A DNA stretch of 64,000 bases from Mycobacterium sp. PSTR-4-N (lineage in GTDB: Bacteria; Actinomycetota; Actinomycetes; Mycobacteriales; Mycobacteriaceae), in NCBI RefSeq assembly GCF_022348085.1, contig NZ_JAKRFN010000006.1:124001-188000 (forward strand), in the 5' to 3' direction. The position numbers and the translations under genes are program-made. Positions 20,955 through 31,672 of the stretch are shown here, piece by piece (positions within the stretch are counted from its first letter, which is position 1; each line of letters opens with the position of its first letter). Below the pieces are notes generated by a model, which saw nothing but the letters and a program-made list of their open reading frames with translations, ran no database searches and was not told the DNA's origin.

Positions 20955-21296
20955 TCACATCCCCGGCAGGCCGGGGAATCCCTGGCCGCCCATGCCGCCT
21001 GCCAGCGGGCCGAGCCGGTCATGGGCCAGGATCGTGACCTGCTTCGCGGCGTCGGAGATCGCCCCGAGGATGAGGTCCTGCAGGGTCTCCACGTCCGACG
21101 GGTCGACCACCTTGGGATCGATGGCCACGCCGACGACCTCGCCGCTGCCCCGCATCGTGACCTGCACCAGGCCGCCTCCGGCCTGACCGTGCACCTCCGC
21201 GGCGGCCAGCGCTGCCTGCGCCTCCATCAACTGCTGCTGCATCTGCTGCGCCTGGGCGAGCAGTGCGGACATATCGGGTTGGCCACCAGGCTGCAT
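20955..21296 (-). CDS. ebfC: YbaB/EbfC family nucleoid-associated protein
   Basis: 113 residues: N-terminal coiled-coil ([20 protein letters not shown]), then the YbaB beta domain ([37 protein letters not shown]), ending in a Gly/Pro-rich tail (GFPGLPGM). These proteins bind DNA non-specifically as dimers. It is universally next to recR; the two genes are separated by 1 nt here and form an operon. Confidence 0.94.
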   Translation of the reverse strand: MQPGGQPDMSALLAQAQQMQQQLMEAQAALAAAEVHGQAGGGLVQVTMRGSGEVVGVAIDPKVVDPSDVETLQDLILGAISDAAKQVTILAHDRLGPLAGGMGGQGFPGLPGM

Positions 21297-21405
21297 GCTG
21301 ATCCTCTTGCGGGTTGATTGCGTGTCGGTATCGACTTGGTTGCGCTCACGCCGAAGCGGCGCTCAGGGCTTCCAGCGTAGTCGGGAGGCGGGCTACCGTG
21401 GCGCG

Positions 21406-22155
21406 GTGCTGATGAGAGCCCCTCGCCGTGTCGGCGCCCAGATCCTCGCCGGGCTGCTCGTCGCGGCCTCCACGCTCGCCGCACCAGCACACGCCGCCCC
21501 CTCCAACGTCGCCGGCATGATCGTGTTCCTCGACCCGGGTCACCAGGCGTCGATGGCGGGGCTGAGCCGCCAGGTCCCCACCGGCCGCGGTGGCACCAAG
21601 GACTGCCAGGCCAGCGGCACGGCCACCGACGACGGCTACCCGGAGCACACGTTCACCTGGGACACCACGCTGCGGGTGCGGCAGGCACTGACGGGTCTCG
21701 GGGTGCGGACGGCGATGTCGCGCGGCGACGACACCGGGCCGGGGCCTTGCGTCGACGAGCGCGCCGCGATGGCCAACGCGATCCGGCCGAACGCGATCGT
21801 CTCGATCCACGCCGACGGCGGTCCGCCGACCGGGCGCGGCTTCCATGTGCTCTACTCGTCGCCGCCGCTGAACACGGCCCAGGCCGGGCCCGCGGTGCAA
21901 TTCGCTCAGGTCATGCGCGACACGATGGCGGGCTCGGGGATACCGCCGGCGACCTACATCGGCTCGTCGGGGCTCAACCCCCGCGCCGACATCGCCGGGC
22001 TGAACCTGGCGCAGTACCCGTCGATCCTCGTCGAGTGCGGGAACATGAAGAACCCGATCGACTCCGGTCTGATGAAGACCCCCGAGGGTCGGCAGAAGTA
22101 CGCGGACGCGATCGTGCGCGGCGTGGTGGCGTTCCTGGGCGCCCAGCGCGGCTAG
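21406..22155 (+). CDS. ami1: N-acetylmuramoyl-L-alanine amidase (Rv3717/Ami1 type)
   Basis: 249 residues with a Sec signal peptide (LAGLLVAASTLAAPAHAAP) and an Amidase_3 zinc domain: His in DPGHQ, Glu in DGYPEHTFTWDTT, His in VSIHADG and catalytic Glu in VECGNMKN. It removes stem peptides from peptidoglycan in the periplasm and cell wall, assisting cell separation. The start chosen is GTG 21406, because TACCGT (21394-21399) lies exactly 7 nt before it; ATG 21412 is possible. Divergent from ebfC; its last 4 nt overlap the convergent SRPBCC gene. Confidence 0.93.
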   Translation: MLMRAPRRVGAQILAGLLVAASTLAAPAHAAPSNVAGMIVFLDPGHQASMAGLSRQVPTGRGGTKDCQASGTATDDGYPEHTFTWDTTLRVRQALTGLGVRTAMSRGDDTGPGPCVDERAAMANAIRPNAIVSIHADGGPPTGRGFHVLYSSPPLNTAQAGPAVQFAQVMRDTMAGSGIPPATYIGSSGLNPRADIAGLNLAQYPSILVECGNMKNPIDSGLMKTPEGRQKYADAIVRGVVAFLGAQRG

Positions 22156-22610
22156 ACGTCCTGGACCGCTTCGGTGCCCTCCACCTCACGCTTGAGGTTG
22201 CCCAGCACCTCGGCCTGGATCTTGCGCAGGCCGATCGGCGCGAACGTCTTCTCGAAGAACCCACCGATGCCGCCGGCGCCCTGCCAGGACGTCTTGACCG
22301 TCACCGACGATCCCGGGCCCGCTGGTGCGACCGTCCAGTTGGTCACCATCGACGAGTTGGCGTCCTTCTCGATCACCGTGCGTCCCGCGACGTCGACGGT
22401 GGCCTTGACGTCGCGGGAGCGCGACTTCGTGGCTTGCAGCGTCCACGAGGCGACGGTTCCTGCACCCTGACCGCCCTCGAGCACGCGGTAGCCGCTGTAG
22501 TGCTCGGACAGGATCTTCGGACGCATCGCCTGGTAGTCGGCGACGGCGCCGAGCACTGTCGCGGGGTCGGCGTCGATCAGAACCGTGCTGGACGCGCTGA
22601 CCTGTCCCAT
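22152..22610 (-). CDS. SRPBCC (START-like) family protein, Rv3718c type
   Basis: 152 residues that fit a polyketide cyclase/dehydrase-like lipid-binding fold: N-terminal VSASSTVLIDADPATVLGAV, a central beta-strand pattern (GTVASWTLQATKSRSRDVKA) and a long C-terminal helix (RKIQAEVLGNLKREVEG). Mycobacterial paralogues are proposed to bind hydrophobic ligands. It lies head to head with the fatty-acid-modifying pair and tail to tail with the amidase. No catalytic residues can be assigned. Confidence 0.85.
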   Translation of the reverse strand: MGQVSASSTVLIDADPATVLGAVADYQAMRPKILSEHYSGYRVLEGGQGAGTVASWTLQATKSRSRDVKATVDVAGRTVIEKDANSSMVTNWTVAPAGPGSSVTVKTSWQGAGGIGGFFEKTFAPIGLRKIQAEVLGNLKREVEGTEAVQDV

Positions 22611-22677
22611 CGGTGGAACTCCTTGTCGTCGAGTGGGTGCGGTCGCATCGGGTGCGACCGCGGACTAGCGTATATGT

Positions 22678-24069
22678 GTGGCAGCGGGCTCGATCGACAC
22701 GTGGGCCGCGCACGCCGATGGTGTGCAGCGGCTCCTGACCAGCTACCGGGCGATCCCGGCAGGCGCGACCGTACGCCTGGCCAAGCCCACCTCGAATCTG
22801 TTCCGCGCCCGCGCCAAGACCACGGCGCCCGGGTTGGACGTCTCCGGCCTGACCGGTGTGATCGCCGTCGATCCCGAATCACGCACCGCCGACGTGGCCG
22901 GCATGTGCACCTACGAAGATCTCGTCGCCGCGACGCTGCCGTACGGACTCTCACCCCTGGTCGTTCCGCAGCTGAAGACGATCACCCTCGGCGGCGCCGT
23001 CACCGGGCTGGGCATCGAGTCGACGTCGTTCCGCAACGGTCTGCCGCACGAGTCGGTGCTCGAGATGGACATCCTCACCGGCACAGGCGAAATCGTGCGC
23101 ACGTCGGCCACCGAGCATCCCGATCTGTTCGCCACCTTCCCCAATTCGTATGGGACGCTCGGGTATTCGGTTCGGTTGAAGATCGAGCTGGAGCCGGTCA
23201 AGCCGTTCGTGGTGCTGCGCCACCTCCGCTTCCACTCCATCGCCGAGCTCGTCGAGGCGATGGACCGCATCATCGAAACGGGCGGCTGGAACGGCGAGCG
23301 GGTCGACTACCTCGACGGTGTCGTGTTCACCGCCGACGAGAGCTACCTGTGTCTGGGCACACAGTCGGCCACGCCGGGCCCCGTCAGCGACTACACCGGC
23401 CAGCAGATCTACTACCGGTCCATCCAGCATCCGGCCGGGGAGAAGCACGACCGGTTGACGATCCATGACTACCTGTGGCGCTGGGATCCCGACTGGTTCT
23501 GGTGCTCACGGGCTTTCGGCGCCCAGAACCCTCGGATCAGGCGCATCTGGCCGCGACGCCTCCGGCGCAGCAGCTTCTACTGGAAGCTGATCGGCTACGA
23601 CCAGCGCTTCGACATCGCCGATCGCATCGAGAAGCGCAACGGCCGGCCACCGCGGGAGCGGGTCGTGCAGGACATCGAGGTGCCGATCGAGAACACCGCC
23701 GAGTTCGTGGAATGGTTCCTGGCCACGATCCCGATCGAACCGATCTGGTTGTGCCCGTTGCGCCTGCGCGAATCGACGAGTTCAGCTGATGGCTGGCCGT
23801 TGTATCCGATTCGGCCGCAGCACAGTTACGTCAACGTCGGATTCTGGTCCTCGGTGCCTATCGGGCCGCAGGAGGGGTACACGAACAAGATGATCGAGCG
23901 GAAGGTCAGCGACCTCGCCGGACACAAATCCCTGTACTCGGACGCCTTCTACTCGCGGGAGGAGTTCGACGAGCTCTACGGCGGCGAGGTGTACACCACT
24001 GTGAAGAAGACCTACGACCCCGACTCACGGTTTCTGGACCTGTATGCGAAGGCGGTGCGGCGACAATGA
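22678..24069 (+). CDS. bfaA: FAD-binding oxidoreductase of the 10-methyl fatty acid pair (BfaA/TmsA-like)
   Basis: 463 residues. FAD_binding_4 (PCMH-type) domain at about residues 45-190 (GVIAVDPESRTADVAGMCTY, LGGAVTGLGIESTSF), related to DHCR24-like sterol reductases. It is the first gene of a pair with a SAM methyltransferase (ATGA overlap). Equivalent pairs, at the Rv3719-Rv3720 position as I recall, make tuberculostearic-type 10-methyl fatty acids: methylenation of oleoyl chains, then reduction by this flavoprotein. The start is GTG 22678, exactly 7 nt after TAGCGT (22666-22671), so it is likely leaderless. The pathway role is from memory of the family, not proved here. Confidence 0.82.
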   Translation: MAAGSIDTWAAHADGVQRLLTSYRAIPAGATVRLAKPTSNLFRARAKTTAPGLDVSGLTGVIAVDPESRTADVAGMCTYEDLVAATLPYGLSPLVVPQLKTITLGGAVTGLGIESTSFRNGLPHESVLEMDILTGTGEIVRTSATEHPDLFATFPNSYGTLGYSVRLKIELEPVKPFVVLRHLRFHSIAELVEAMDRIIETGGWNGERVDYLDGVVFTADESYLCLGTQSATPGPVSDYTGQQIYYRSIQHPAGEKHDRLTIHDYLWRWDPDWFWCSRAFGAQNPRIRRIWPRRLRRSSFYWKLIGYDQRFDIADRIEKRNGRPPRERVVQDIEVPIENTAEFVEWFLATIPIEPIWLCPLRLRESTSSADGWPLYPIRPQHSYVNVGFWSSVPIGPQEGYTNKMIERKVSDLAGHKSLYSDAFYSREEFDELYGGEVYTTVKKTYDPDSRFLDLYAKAVRRQ

Positions 24070-25370
24070 CGACCTTTCGAGAGACGGCCGAGGCCCCGAA
24101 GCTGACGCTGGCCGAGATCCTGGAGATATTCGCCTCGGGCACGCAGCCGCTGAGGTTCACCGCCTACGACGGCAGCAGCGCCGGGCCCGACGACGCCGAT
24201 CTCGGCCTGGATCTGCTGACCCCGCGCGGCACCACCTACCTCGCGACCGCTCCCGGTGATCTGGGCCTGGCGCGCGCCTACATCTCCGGCAACCTCGACA
24301 TGCGGGGTGTGCACCCTGGTGATCCGTACCCGTTGCTCAACGCGCTGACCGAGAAGCTGGACTTCAAGCGGCCTTCGGCGCGGGTGCTGGCTCAGATCGT
24401 CCGTTCGATCGGCATCGAGCACCTCAAGCCGATCTCACCGCCGCCACAGGAGGCGCTGCCACGTTGGCGCCGCTTCGCAGAAGGACTGCGGCACAGCAAG
24501 GCTCGTGACGCCGAGGCCATCCATCACCACTACGACGTGTCGAACACCTTCTACGAGTGGGTGCTGGGGCCGTCGATGACCTACACCTGTGCCTGCTATC
24601 CGCGGCCGGATGCGTCGTTGGAAGAGGCGCAGGAGAACAAATACCGATTGGTGTTCGAGAAGCTGCGGTTGCAGCCCGGCGACCGGTTGCTCGACGTCGG
24701 CTGCGGTTGGGGCGGCATGGTGCGCTACGCGGCCCGGCACGGCGTGAACGCGATCGGCGTCACGCTGTCCCGCCAACAGGCCGAGTGGGCCCAGAAAGCC
24801 ATCGCCGACGAGGGATTGGGCGATCTGGCGCAGGTGCGCCACAGCGATTACCGCGACGTGCGGGAGTCCCAGTTCGACGCGGTGTCCTCGATCGGTCTGA
24901 CCGAACACATCGGGGTGGCCAACTATCCGGCTTACTTCCGGTTCCTGAAGTCCAAGCTGCGCACCGGTGGGTTGCTCCTCAACCACTGCATCACCCGGCA
25001 CGACAACCGACACGGCGCCGCTGCGGGTGGGTTCATCGACCGCTATGTGTTCCCCGACGGGGAGCTGACCGGGTCCGGCCGCATCATCACCGAGATCCAG
25101 GACGTCGGCCTGGAGGTGCTGCACGAGGAGAACCTGCGTCACCACTACGCGATGACGCTGCGGGACTGGTGTCGCAACCTCGTCGACAACTGGGATCAGG
25201 CGGTCGACGAAGTGGGGCTGCCCACCGCCAAGGTGTGGGGTCTGTACATGGCGGCCTCGCGAGTGGGCTTCGAGCAGAACGCGATTCAACTGCACCAGGT
25301 GTTGGCCGCGAAGCTCGATGAACATGGCCGCGACGGCGGCCTGCCGCTGCGGCCCTGGTGGACCGCCTGA
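24066..25370 (+). CDS. bfaB: SAM-dependent fatty acyl methyltransferase (BfaB/TmsB-like, cyclopropane synthase family)
   Basis: 434 residues of the Mycolic_acid_cyclopropane_synthase family. After an N-terminal domain come YDVSNTFYEWVLGPSMTYTC and the SAM motif LLDVGCGWGGMVRYAA, then ITRHDN. The N-terminal extension of about 150 residues is typical of phospholipid-acting CFA enzymes rather than mycolate CmaA/PcaA proteins. It would transfer a methyl(ene) group to the double bond of a membrane oleoyl chain, with BfaA reducing the product. Start codon overlaps the bfaA stop by 4 nt. It ends 4 bp before convergent dnaZX. Confidence 0.85.
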   Translation: MTTFRETAEAPKLTLAEILEIFASGTQPLRFTAYDGSSAGPDDADLGLDLLTPRGTTYLATAPGDLGLARAYISGNLDMRGVHPGDPYPLLNALTEKLDFKRPSARVLAQIVRSIGIEHLKPISPPPQEALPRWRRFAEGLRHSKARDAEAIHHHYDVSNTFYEWVLGPSMTYTCACYPRPDASLEEAQENKYRLVFEKLRLQPGDRLLDVGCGWGGMVRYAARHGVNAIGVTLSRQQAEWAQKAIADEGLGDLAQVRHSDYRDVRESQFDAVSSIGLTEHIGVANYPAYFRFLKSKLRTGGLLLNHCITRHDNRHGAAAGGFIDRYVFPDGELTGSGRIITEIQDVGLEVLHEENLRHHYAMTLRDWCRNLVDNWDQAVDEVGLPTAKVWGLYMAASRVGFEQNAIQLHQVLAAKLDEHGRDGGLPLRPWWTA

Positions 25371-25374
25371 CCGC

Positions 25375-27306
25375 TCACCCGTCGATACGGCGCGCGCCCA
25401 GCTCGCTCTGCAGCAGCTCCAACGCCGCTTCCTCCGGATCGCGGCGCGGCGCGGCGGGGTCGATCGTGCCGGCCTCGGCCAGCATGCTCTCCTCGTCGTC
25501 CCCGTCCGGCGGTGGCGGCGGCTCGTCGGGTATCCGGCGCGGCTGAGCGGGCGCAGGCGCCGCGGCGGGTGCGGAGCCCACCTCGCAGCGCACGGCCCAG
25601 TTCACCCCCAGCGCGTCCTTGAGCGCCTCCCGGATGACGTCGGCGTTGCGCTGCTCGGTCAACCGTTTGGCCAGCGGCGCCGACTCGTGGCTCAGGATCA
25701 GCGTGCCGTCCTCCACCGCGCGCACGATCGCCCCGGCCAGCATCACCTCGGTGGTGCGGCTGCGCTCCCTGACCTTCTCGCGCACCGTGGTCCACATGCT
25801 GCGCACGGCCGCGGCGTTCGGCTCACCCGCCGCGACCGCAGCCGCGGGGGTGACGGGTGGGACTTCGACCGCGGGCGCAGCAGGCGGGCGCACCGGCGGC
25901 GGTGACGAAACCGGTTCGGGCGCCGCAGGTTCCGGTGCGGCGGGAGCCGGCGCAGCAGGTGCGGAAGGCGCCGCTGCCACCGGCCTCGGTGGCGCCGCCT
26001 GCGGGGCGGGCGGCGGTGTCGGCGGTGTCGGCGGTGCGGCGGGCGCAACGGAGGGTTGCTCGACGGCTTGTTCCGCCACCTTGGTCTTGCGGACGTACTG
26101 CTTGACCGGCGCCGCGGCAGCAGGGGCGGCGCCCCCGTCGGCGGGGATCGACATGTCCAGGCGGGTCTCGATGCGTTCCACCCGCTGCAACAGCGCGGAC
26201 TCGGTGTCGCTGGCCGACGGCAGCAGCAGGCGCGCGCACACCACTTCGAGCAGGAGCCGCGGCGCCGTCGCTCCGCGCATCTCCCCCAGCCCGGCGTGCA
26301 CCACCTCGGCGTAGCGGGTCAGCGTGGCTGTCCCGATCCGCGCCGCCTGATCGCGCATCCTGTCCAATTCGTCCTCGGCCCCGTCCACCACGCCGCGGGC
26401 GACAGCGTCCGGCACGGCCTGCAGCACGATCAGGTCCCGGAACCGCTCCAGCAGATCCGTCGCGAAGCGGCGCGGGTCGTGGCCCGCGTCGACGACACCC
26501 TCGACCGCGCCGAACAACGCCGCTGCGTCACCGGCGGCGAGCGCATCGATCGCATCGTCGATCAGCGCGACGTCCGTGGCCCCCAGCAGCGCCAGGGCAC
26601 GCTGGTAGGCGACATGGTTCCCGTCGGCGCCGGCGAGCAGTTGATCGAGGACCGACAGCGTGTCTCGCGGTGAGCCGCCGCCGGCCCGGATGACGAGCGG
26701 GTACACCGCGTCGTCGACGTCGACGCTCTCCGAGGCGACGATCTTCTCGATCAGTGACCGCATGATGCGGGGCGCCAGCAGCCGGAACGGATAGTGGTGG
26801 GTGCGCGAGCGGATGGTCGGCAGCACCTTCTCCGGCTCGGTGGTGGCGAACACGAAGATCAGGTGGTCCGGCGGTTCCTCGACGATCTTGAGCAGGGCAT
26901 TGAAACCCTCCTTACTGACCATGTGCGCTTCGTCGATGATGAAGATCCGGTACCGCGATTGCGCAGGGGCGTAGAACGCGCGGTCCCGGAGTTCACGGGT
27001 GTCGTCGACCCTGCCGTGGCTGGCGGCGTCGAGCTCGGTGACGTCGACGCTGCCCGGACCGTTGGGCGCCAACGCCACGCACGACGGGCACACCCCGCAG
27101 GGCGTGGAGGTCGGGCCCTGCTCGCAGTTCAGCGATCGCGCCATGATGCGCGCCGAGGACGTCTTTCCGCAGCCCCGCGGCCCCGAGAACAGGTACGCAT
27201 GGTTGATGCGGCCCGAGTTCAGCGCGATGGACAACGGCTCGGTGACGTGTTCCTGGCCGACGACCTCGGCGAAGGTCGCCGGTCGGTACTTACGGTAGAG
27301 AGCCAC
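25375..27306 (-). CDS. dnaX: DNA polymerase III subunits gamma and tau
   Basis: 643 residues of the clamp-loader ATPase. Walker A SGPRGCGKTS (41-50), zinc-binding cysteines 61, 70, 73 and 76, Walker B FIIDEAHMV and the SRTHH arginine-finger motif. Then a long Pro/Ala-rich linker (about residues 405-500) and a C-terminal domain that contacts polymerase alpha. The mycobacterial name is dnaZX. No A/G slippery run is evident in the linker, so a shorter gamma by frameshift is not indicated. It lies upstream, on the same strand, of nothing co-directional within 60 bp other than the aminotransferase gene. Confidence 0.96.
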   Translation of the reverse strand: MALYRKYRPATFAEVVGQEHVTEPLSIALNSGRINHAYLFSGPRGCGKTSSARIMARSLNCEQGPTSTPCGVCPSCVALAPNGPGSVDVTELDAASHGRVDDTRELRDRAFYAPAQSRYRIFIIDEAHMVSKEGFNALLKIVEEPPDHLIFVFATTEPEKVLPTIRSRTHHYPFRLLAPRIMRSLIEKIVASESVDVDDAVYPLVIRAGGGSPRDTLSVLDQLLAGADGNHVAYQRALALLGATDVALIDDAIDALAAGDAAALFGAVEGVVDAGHDPRRFATDLLERFRDLIVLQAVPDAVARGVVDGAEDELDRMRDQAARIGTATLTRYAEVVHAGLGEMRGATAPRLLLEVVCARLLLPSASDTESALLQRVERIETRLDMSIPADGGAAPAAAAPVKQYVRKTKVAEQAVEQPSVAPAAPPTPPTPPPAPQAAPPRPVAAAPSAPAAPAPAAPEPAAPEPVSSPPPVRPPAAPAVEVPPVTPAAAVAAGEPNAAAVRSMWTTVREKVRERSRTTEVMLAGAIVRAVEDGTLILSHESAPLAKRLTEQRNADVIREALKDALGVNWAVRCEVGSAPAAAPAPAQPRRIPDEPPPPPDGDDEESMLAEAGTIDPAAPRRDPEEAALELLQSELGARRIDG

Positions 27307-27332
27307 GGAAGCAGGCTACCGACCCCATCCGA

Positions 27333-28925
<1,593 letters not shown>

Positions 28926-28996
28926 CACTCGCCCGGGGTGCGATCGACCGGTTCACCCACGTCATCGCACCCCGGGCACCACGATCGAGGAGGAGT

Positions 28997-29758
28997 ATGG
29001 GCCGCACCGTCGCGGTGGTCTGGCACGTGTCGTTCGCCGTTGCCGCAGGTGTCCTCTACTACTTCTTCGTCCTTCCCCGCACTTTTGAACTGCTCGGCGA
29101 CACCTCGCACACGCTGGGCTCCGCGATGCGAATTGTCACCGGCGCGCTGATCGGCCTGGCCGCGCTGCCCGTCGTGTTCACGCTGCAACGCACCCGCCGG
29201 CCCGAGTTCGGCGTGCCCCACGTGGCGCTCCGGTTGCGCACCGCCTCGATCGTGCTGCACGTGCTGGCCGCGGTCCTGATCATCGGGACGGCGATCGCCG
29301 AGATCTGGATCTCGTTGGACAGCGCCGGACAGTGGTTGTTCGGCATCTACGGCGCGGCCGCGGCGATCGCGCTGCTCGGGTTCCTCGGGTTCTACCTGGC
29401 CTTCGTCGCGGAGCTGCCGCCGCCGCCCCCGAAACCGGTGAAAGTCAAGCAGCGCACGTCTCGGCGGCGCCGGAAAGACGACACCGGCACCGAGGCCGGA
29501 GACGACACCGCTGACGACAGCAGTGACGACGCGGCTGACAGCGCAGACGCAGACGGCCAGACCGATGACGAGGCCGGAGACGTGTCGGAGGAGCCGACCA
29601 CCGGTAGCGACGCCGACGACTCCAAGGACGACTCCGACGACGGTTCCGAGGACGATTCCGACGGCCCCGGCAAGCTGCAGAACAAGCGCCCCAGCGGCAA
29701 GGGCACGCTGCTCAGCAGGCGTCGCCGCACCCGCGGTTCGGTCGCGGTCGAGGACTGA
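28997..29758 (+). CDS. membrane protein with acidic C-terminal tail
   Basis: 253 residues from ATG 28997 (GAGGAGGAG just upstream); an open frame from 28793 reads through the tRNA and is not used. Four hydrophobic segments (about residues 6-25, 38-57, 73-95 and 105-125), then PPPPPKPVKVK, then about 100 residues dominated by Asp, Glu, Ser and Thr, ending in a basic patch (SRRRRTRG). The tail is probably cytoplasmic and disordered. No known enzyme motif; function unknown. Confidence 0.8.
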   Translation: MGRTVAVVWHVSFAVAAGVLYYFFVLPRTFELLGDTSHTLGSAMRIVTGALIGLAALPVVFTLQRTRRPEFGVPHVALRLRTASIVLHVLAAVLIIGTAIAEIWISLDSAGQWLFGIYGAAAAIALLGFLGFYLAFVAELPPPPPKPVKVKQRTSRRRRKDDTGTEAGDDTADDSSDDAADSADADGQTDDEAGDVSEEPTTGSDADDSKDDSDDGSEDDSDGPGKLQNKRPSGKGTLLSRRRRTRGSVAVED

Positions 29759-29810
29759 GCAAGCACGAGCTCGTTCGACAGCAGCTCATCCGACAGCCAC
29801 TATTGACGCT

Positions 29811-30824
29811 ATGGGTTCTTTTCCCCGGTTGAGGTTCGCCCTGGCCGCAGTGATCGCAGCGATGGCATTCGTCGCCCCGGTGGCGCCGGCCTCCGCTGCC
29901 CCCACCGACCTGGTCGCCGTCTCGATGCAGGTCGAGCCATCGGTGGTGCGGATCGACACCCAGGTCGACTACCAGGGCGTCATCGGCGCCGGTACCGGCT
30001 TCGTGATCGATCCCAATGGCCAGGTCCTGACCAACTTCCACGTCGTCCAGGGCGCCGACCGCATCACCGGCACCGTCAACGGGCGCGCCTACCCCGCGAC
30101 CCTGGTCGGGTACGACCGCAAACGCGACGTCGCCGTGCTCCAGTTGCTGGGCGCCGTCGGTCTTCCACCCGCCCGGATCGGTGATTCGAACATCCTGGTT
30201 CCCGGTGAGCCCGTCATCGCGCTGGGCAACGCCTCGGGCACCCAGAGTCCCCTGACGCAGGAGGCGGGCACGTTCACCGCGTTCGGTCAGACGGTCAACG
30301 CCGAGGACACGCTGACCGGCTCCAGCGACGAGATCACCGGTCTGATCGAGTTCGCCGCACCGGTGCGTGCGGGCGACTCGGGCGGCCCCGTTGTCAACGC
30401 CAACGGCGAAGTCGTCGGCATCACCACCGCCGCGTCGGTGAACTTCCGGATGGGCCCGGGCGGCAAGGGGTTCGCGATCCCGATCAATGACGCGATGTCG
30501 ATCGCCAACCAGATCCGTGCCGGGGCGGCGTCGGACAGCGTGCACATCGGCCCCCCGGTCCTGCTGGGCGTCGGCATTCGCGCCGCGGACCGCGGCACGT
30601 CGGGTGTCGTCATCCAGGAAGTGCTGCGTGGTGGCCCGGCCGAGCAGGCCGGACTGGCCGACGGTGACCTGTTGCTCGCTGTGGACGGGGTGCGGCTGGA
30701 CTCGTCGAAGTCGCTGCCCGCGGTTTTGGACCGGCACTACCCCGGCGACGTCGTCGACCTGACGTGGATCGACCGCAGCGGTGGTACGCGCACCGGCAAG
30801 GCGGTTCTCACCCCAGGTACCTGA
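29811..30824 (+). CDS. pepA: secreted trypsin-like serine protease with PDZ domain (PepA-like)
   Basis: 337 residues. Signal peptide to about residue 29 (APASAAPTD), HtrA-like protease domain with His in TNFHVVQ, Asp in YDRKRDVAVL and Ser in RAGDSGGPVV, and a C-terminal PDZ domain (about 245-335; GVVIQEVLRGGPAEQAGLAD). It resembles M. tuberculosis PepA (Rv0125, Mtb32A), which shares GAGTG-VIDPNG-VLTN-HV and the GDSGGPVVN context. Exported; likely a periplasmic or extracellular protease. Tail to tail with the thioesterase gene across a palindromic repeat. Confidence 0.9.
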   Translation: MGSFPRLRFALAAVIAAMAFVAPVAPASAAPTDLVAVSMQVEPSVVRIDTQVDYQGVIGAGTGFVIDPNGQVLTNFHVVQGADRITGTVNGRAYPATLVGYDRKRDVAVLQLLGAVGLPPARIGDSNILVPGEPVIALGNASGTQSPLTQEAGTFTAFGQTVNAEDTLTGSSDEITGLIEFAAPVRAGDSGGPVVNANGEVVGITTAASVNFRMGPGGKGFAIPINDAMSIANQIRAGAASDSVHIGPPVLLGVGIRAADRGTSGVVIQEVLRGGPAEQAGLADGDLLLAVDGVRLDSSKSLPAVLDRHYPGDVVDLTWIDRSGGTRTGKAVLTPGT

Positions 30825-30839
30825 CCCGCTGTCCTCCCG

Positions 30840-30900
30840 GCGAGCAGACACGATGTCGAGCTGTTTTGCGCGTGTCGCGCTCGAGTTCGCGTCTGCTCGC
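30840..30900. repeat. 61-bp inverted-repeat element between convergent genes
   Basis: GCGAGCAGAC (30840-30849) and GTCTGCTCGC (30891-30900) are perfect 10-bp inverted arms around a 41-nt centre with further partial symmetry. It lies 16 nt after the protease stop and 20 nt after the thioesterase stop on the other strand. It may serve as a bidirectional transcript end; similar GAGCAGAC-type elements are common between mycobacterial genes as I recall. Confidence 0.6.
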
Positions 30901-30919
30901 GGAAGTGACGTGAGCGCGG

Positions 30920-31672
30920 TCAGGCCGGCAGCGCGCGCAGCGTCGCGGCGATGACCTCGATCACCTGCTGCGGCTGCTTCTCCAAAAAGAAGTGCCCGCC
31001 GGAGAAGGTGTGCACGGACCCGCCCGCTGTGGTGTGTTCGTGCCAGGCCGAGGCGTCGGCCACGCTGGTCTTCGGGTCGTCGGTCGCCGTCATCACGACC
31101 ACGGGTGCCTGGATGCCGATATCGGTGCCGCGGTGGTAGGCCTGCAGCGCGCGATAGTCGTTGCGGAACGCCGGCAGGAACGTCTCGAGCATCTCCTTGT
31201 TCTCCAGCACCCGCGGGTCGGTGCCGCCGAGCTGGCGCATCACGTCGACGAGCTCGCGGTCGTCCTTGTGGTCCCGTTCGTCGCCGTAGCGGCTGGGTGC
31301 GCGCGAGCCGGAGGCGAAGATCGTCACCGGGGCGCGGCCCTGCGATGCCTCCAGCCTGCGGGTCACCTCGAAGGCCAGCACGGCGCCCATGCTGTGCCCG
31401 AAAAACGCAACCGGACCGGCGGGCACCGCGGCGAGCTCGGCGGTGATCTGATCGGCCATGTCATCGATCGTGTCGACGAACGGCTCCTTGTACCGGTCCT
31501 GCCGCCCCGGATACTGCAGTGCGAAGACGTCGAACTCCGGGGACAGCGCCCGCGACAGCGGGAAGTAGTAGCTGGCCGACCCGCCGGCGTGCGGGAAACA
31601 CACCAGACGAACGGGCGCCGCCGGGGCGGGGGTGAAGTTGCGGACCCAGGCGCTCCGCTGCGGCTGCGTCAC
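30920..31672 (-). CDS. type II thioesterase (alpha/beta hydrolase)
   Basis: 250 residues from GTG 31672. PRLVCFPHAGGSASYY-type opening, nucleophile elbow FFGHSMGAVLAFE, Asp in the TATDDPKTS segment and His in FSGGHFFLEKQ complete the triad. Family members unload or proofread polyketide/NRPS carrier proteins, like mycobacterial TesA. No synthase is in the window; the neighbours in the same run are a membrane-anchored protein (GTGA overlap), a DUF4873 protein and a diiron oxygenase. An open frame upstream of 31672 lies in the neighbouring gene. Confidence 0.88.
   Translation of the reverse strand: MTQPQRSAWVRNFTPAPAAPVRLVCFPHAGGSASYYFPLSRALSPEFDVFALQYPGRQDRYKEPFVDTIDDMADQITAELAAVPAGPVAFFGHSMGAVLAFEVTRRLEASQGRAPVTIFASGSRAPSRYGDERDHKDDRELVDVMRQLGGTDPRVLENKEMLETFLPAFRNDYRALQAYHRGTDIGIQAPVVVMTATDDPKTSVADASAWHEHTTAGGSVHTFSGGHFFLEKQPQQVIEVIAATLRALPA

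Noticed and set aside
25375..27306. Programmed frameshift site in dnaZX for a short gamma subunit
   Set aside because: No A-rich or G-rich slippery sequence followed by a clear stem was found in the linker.
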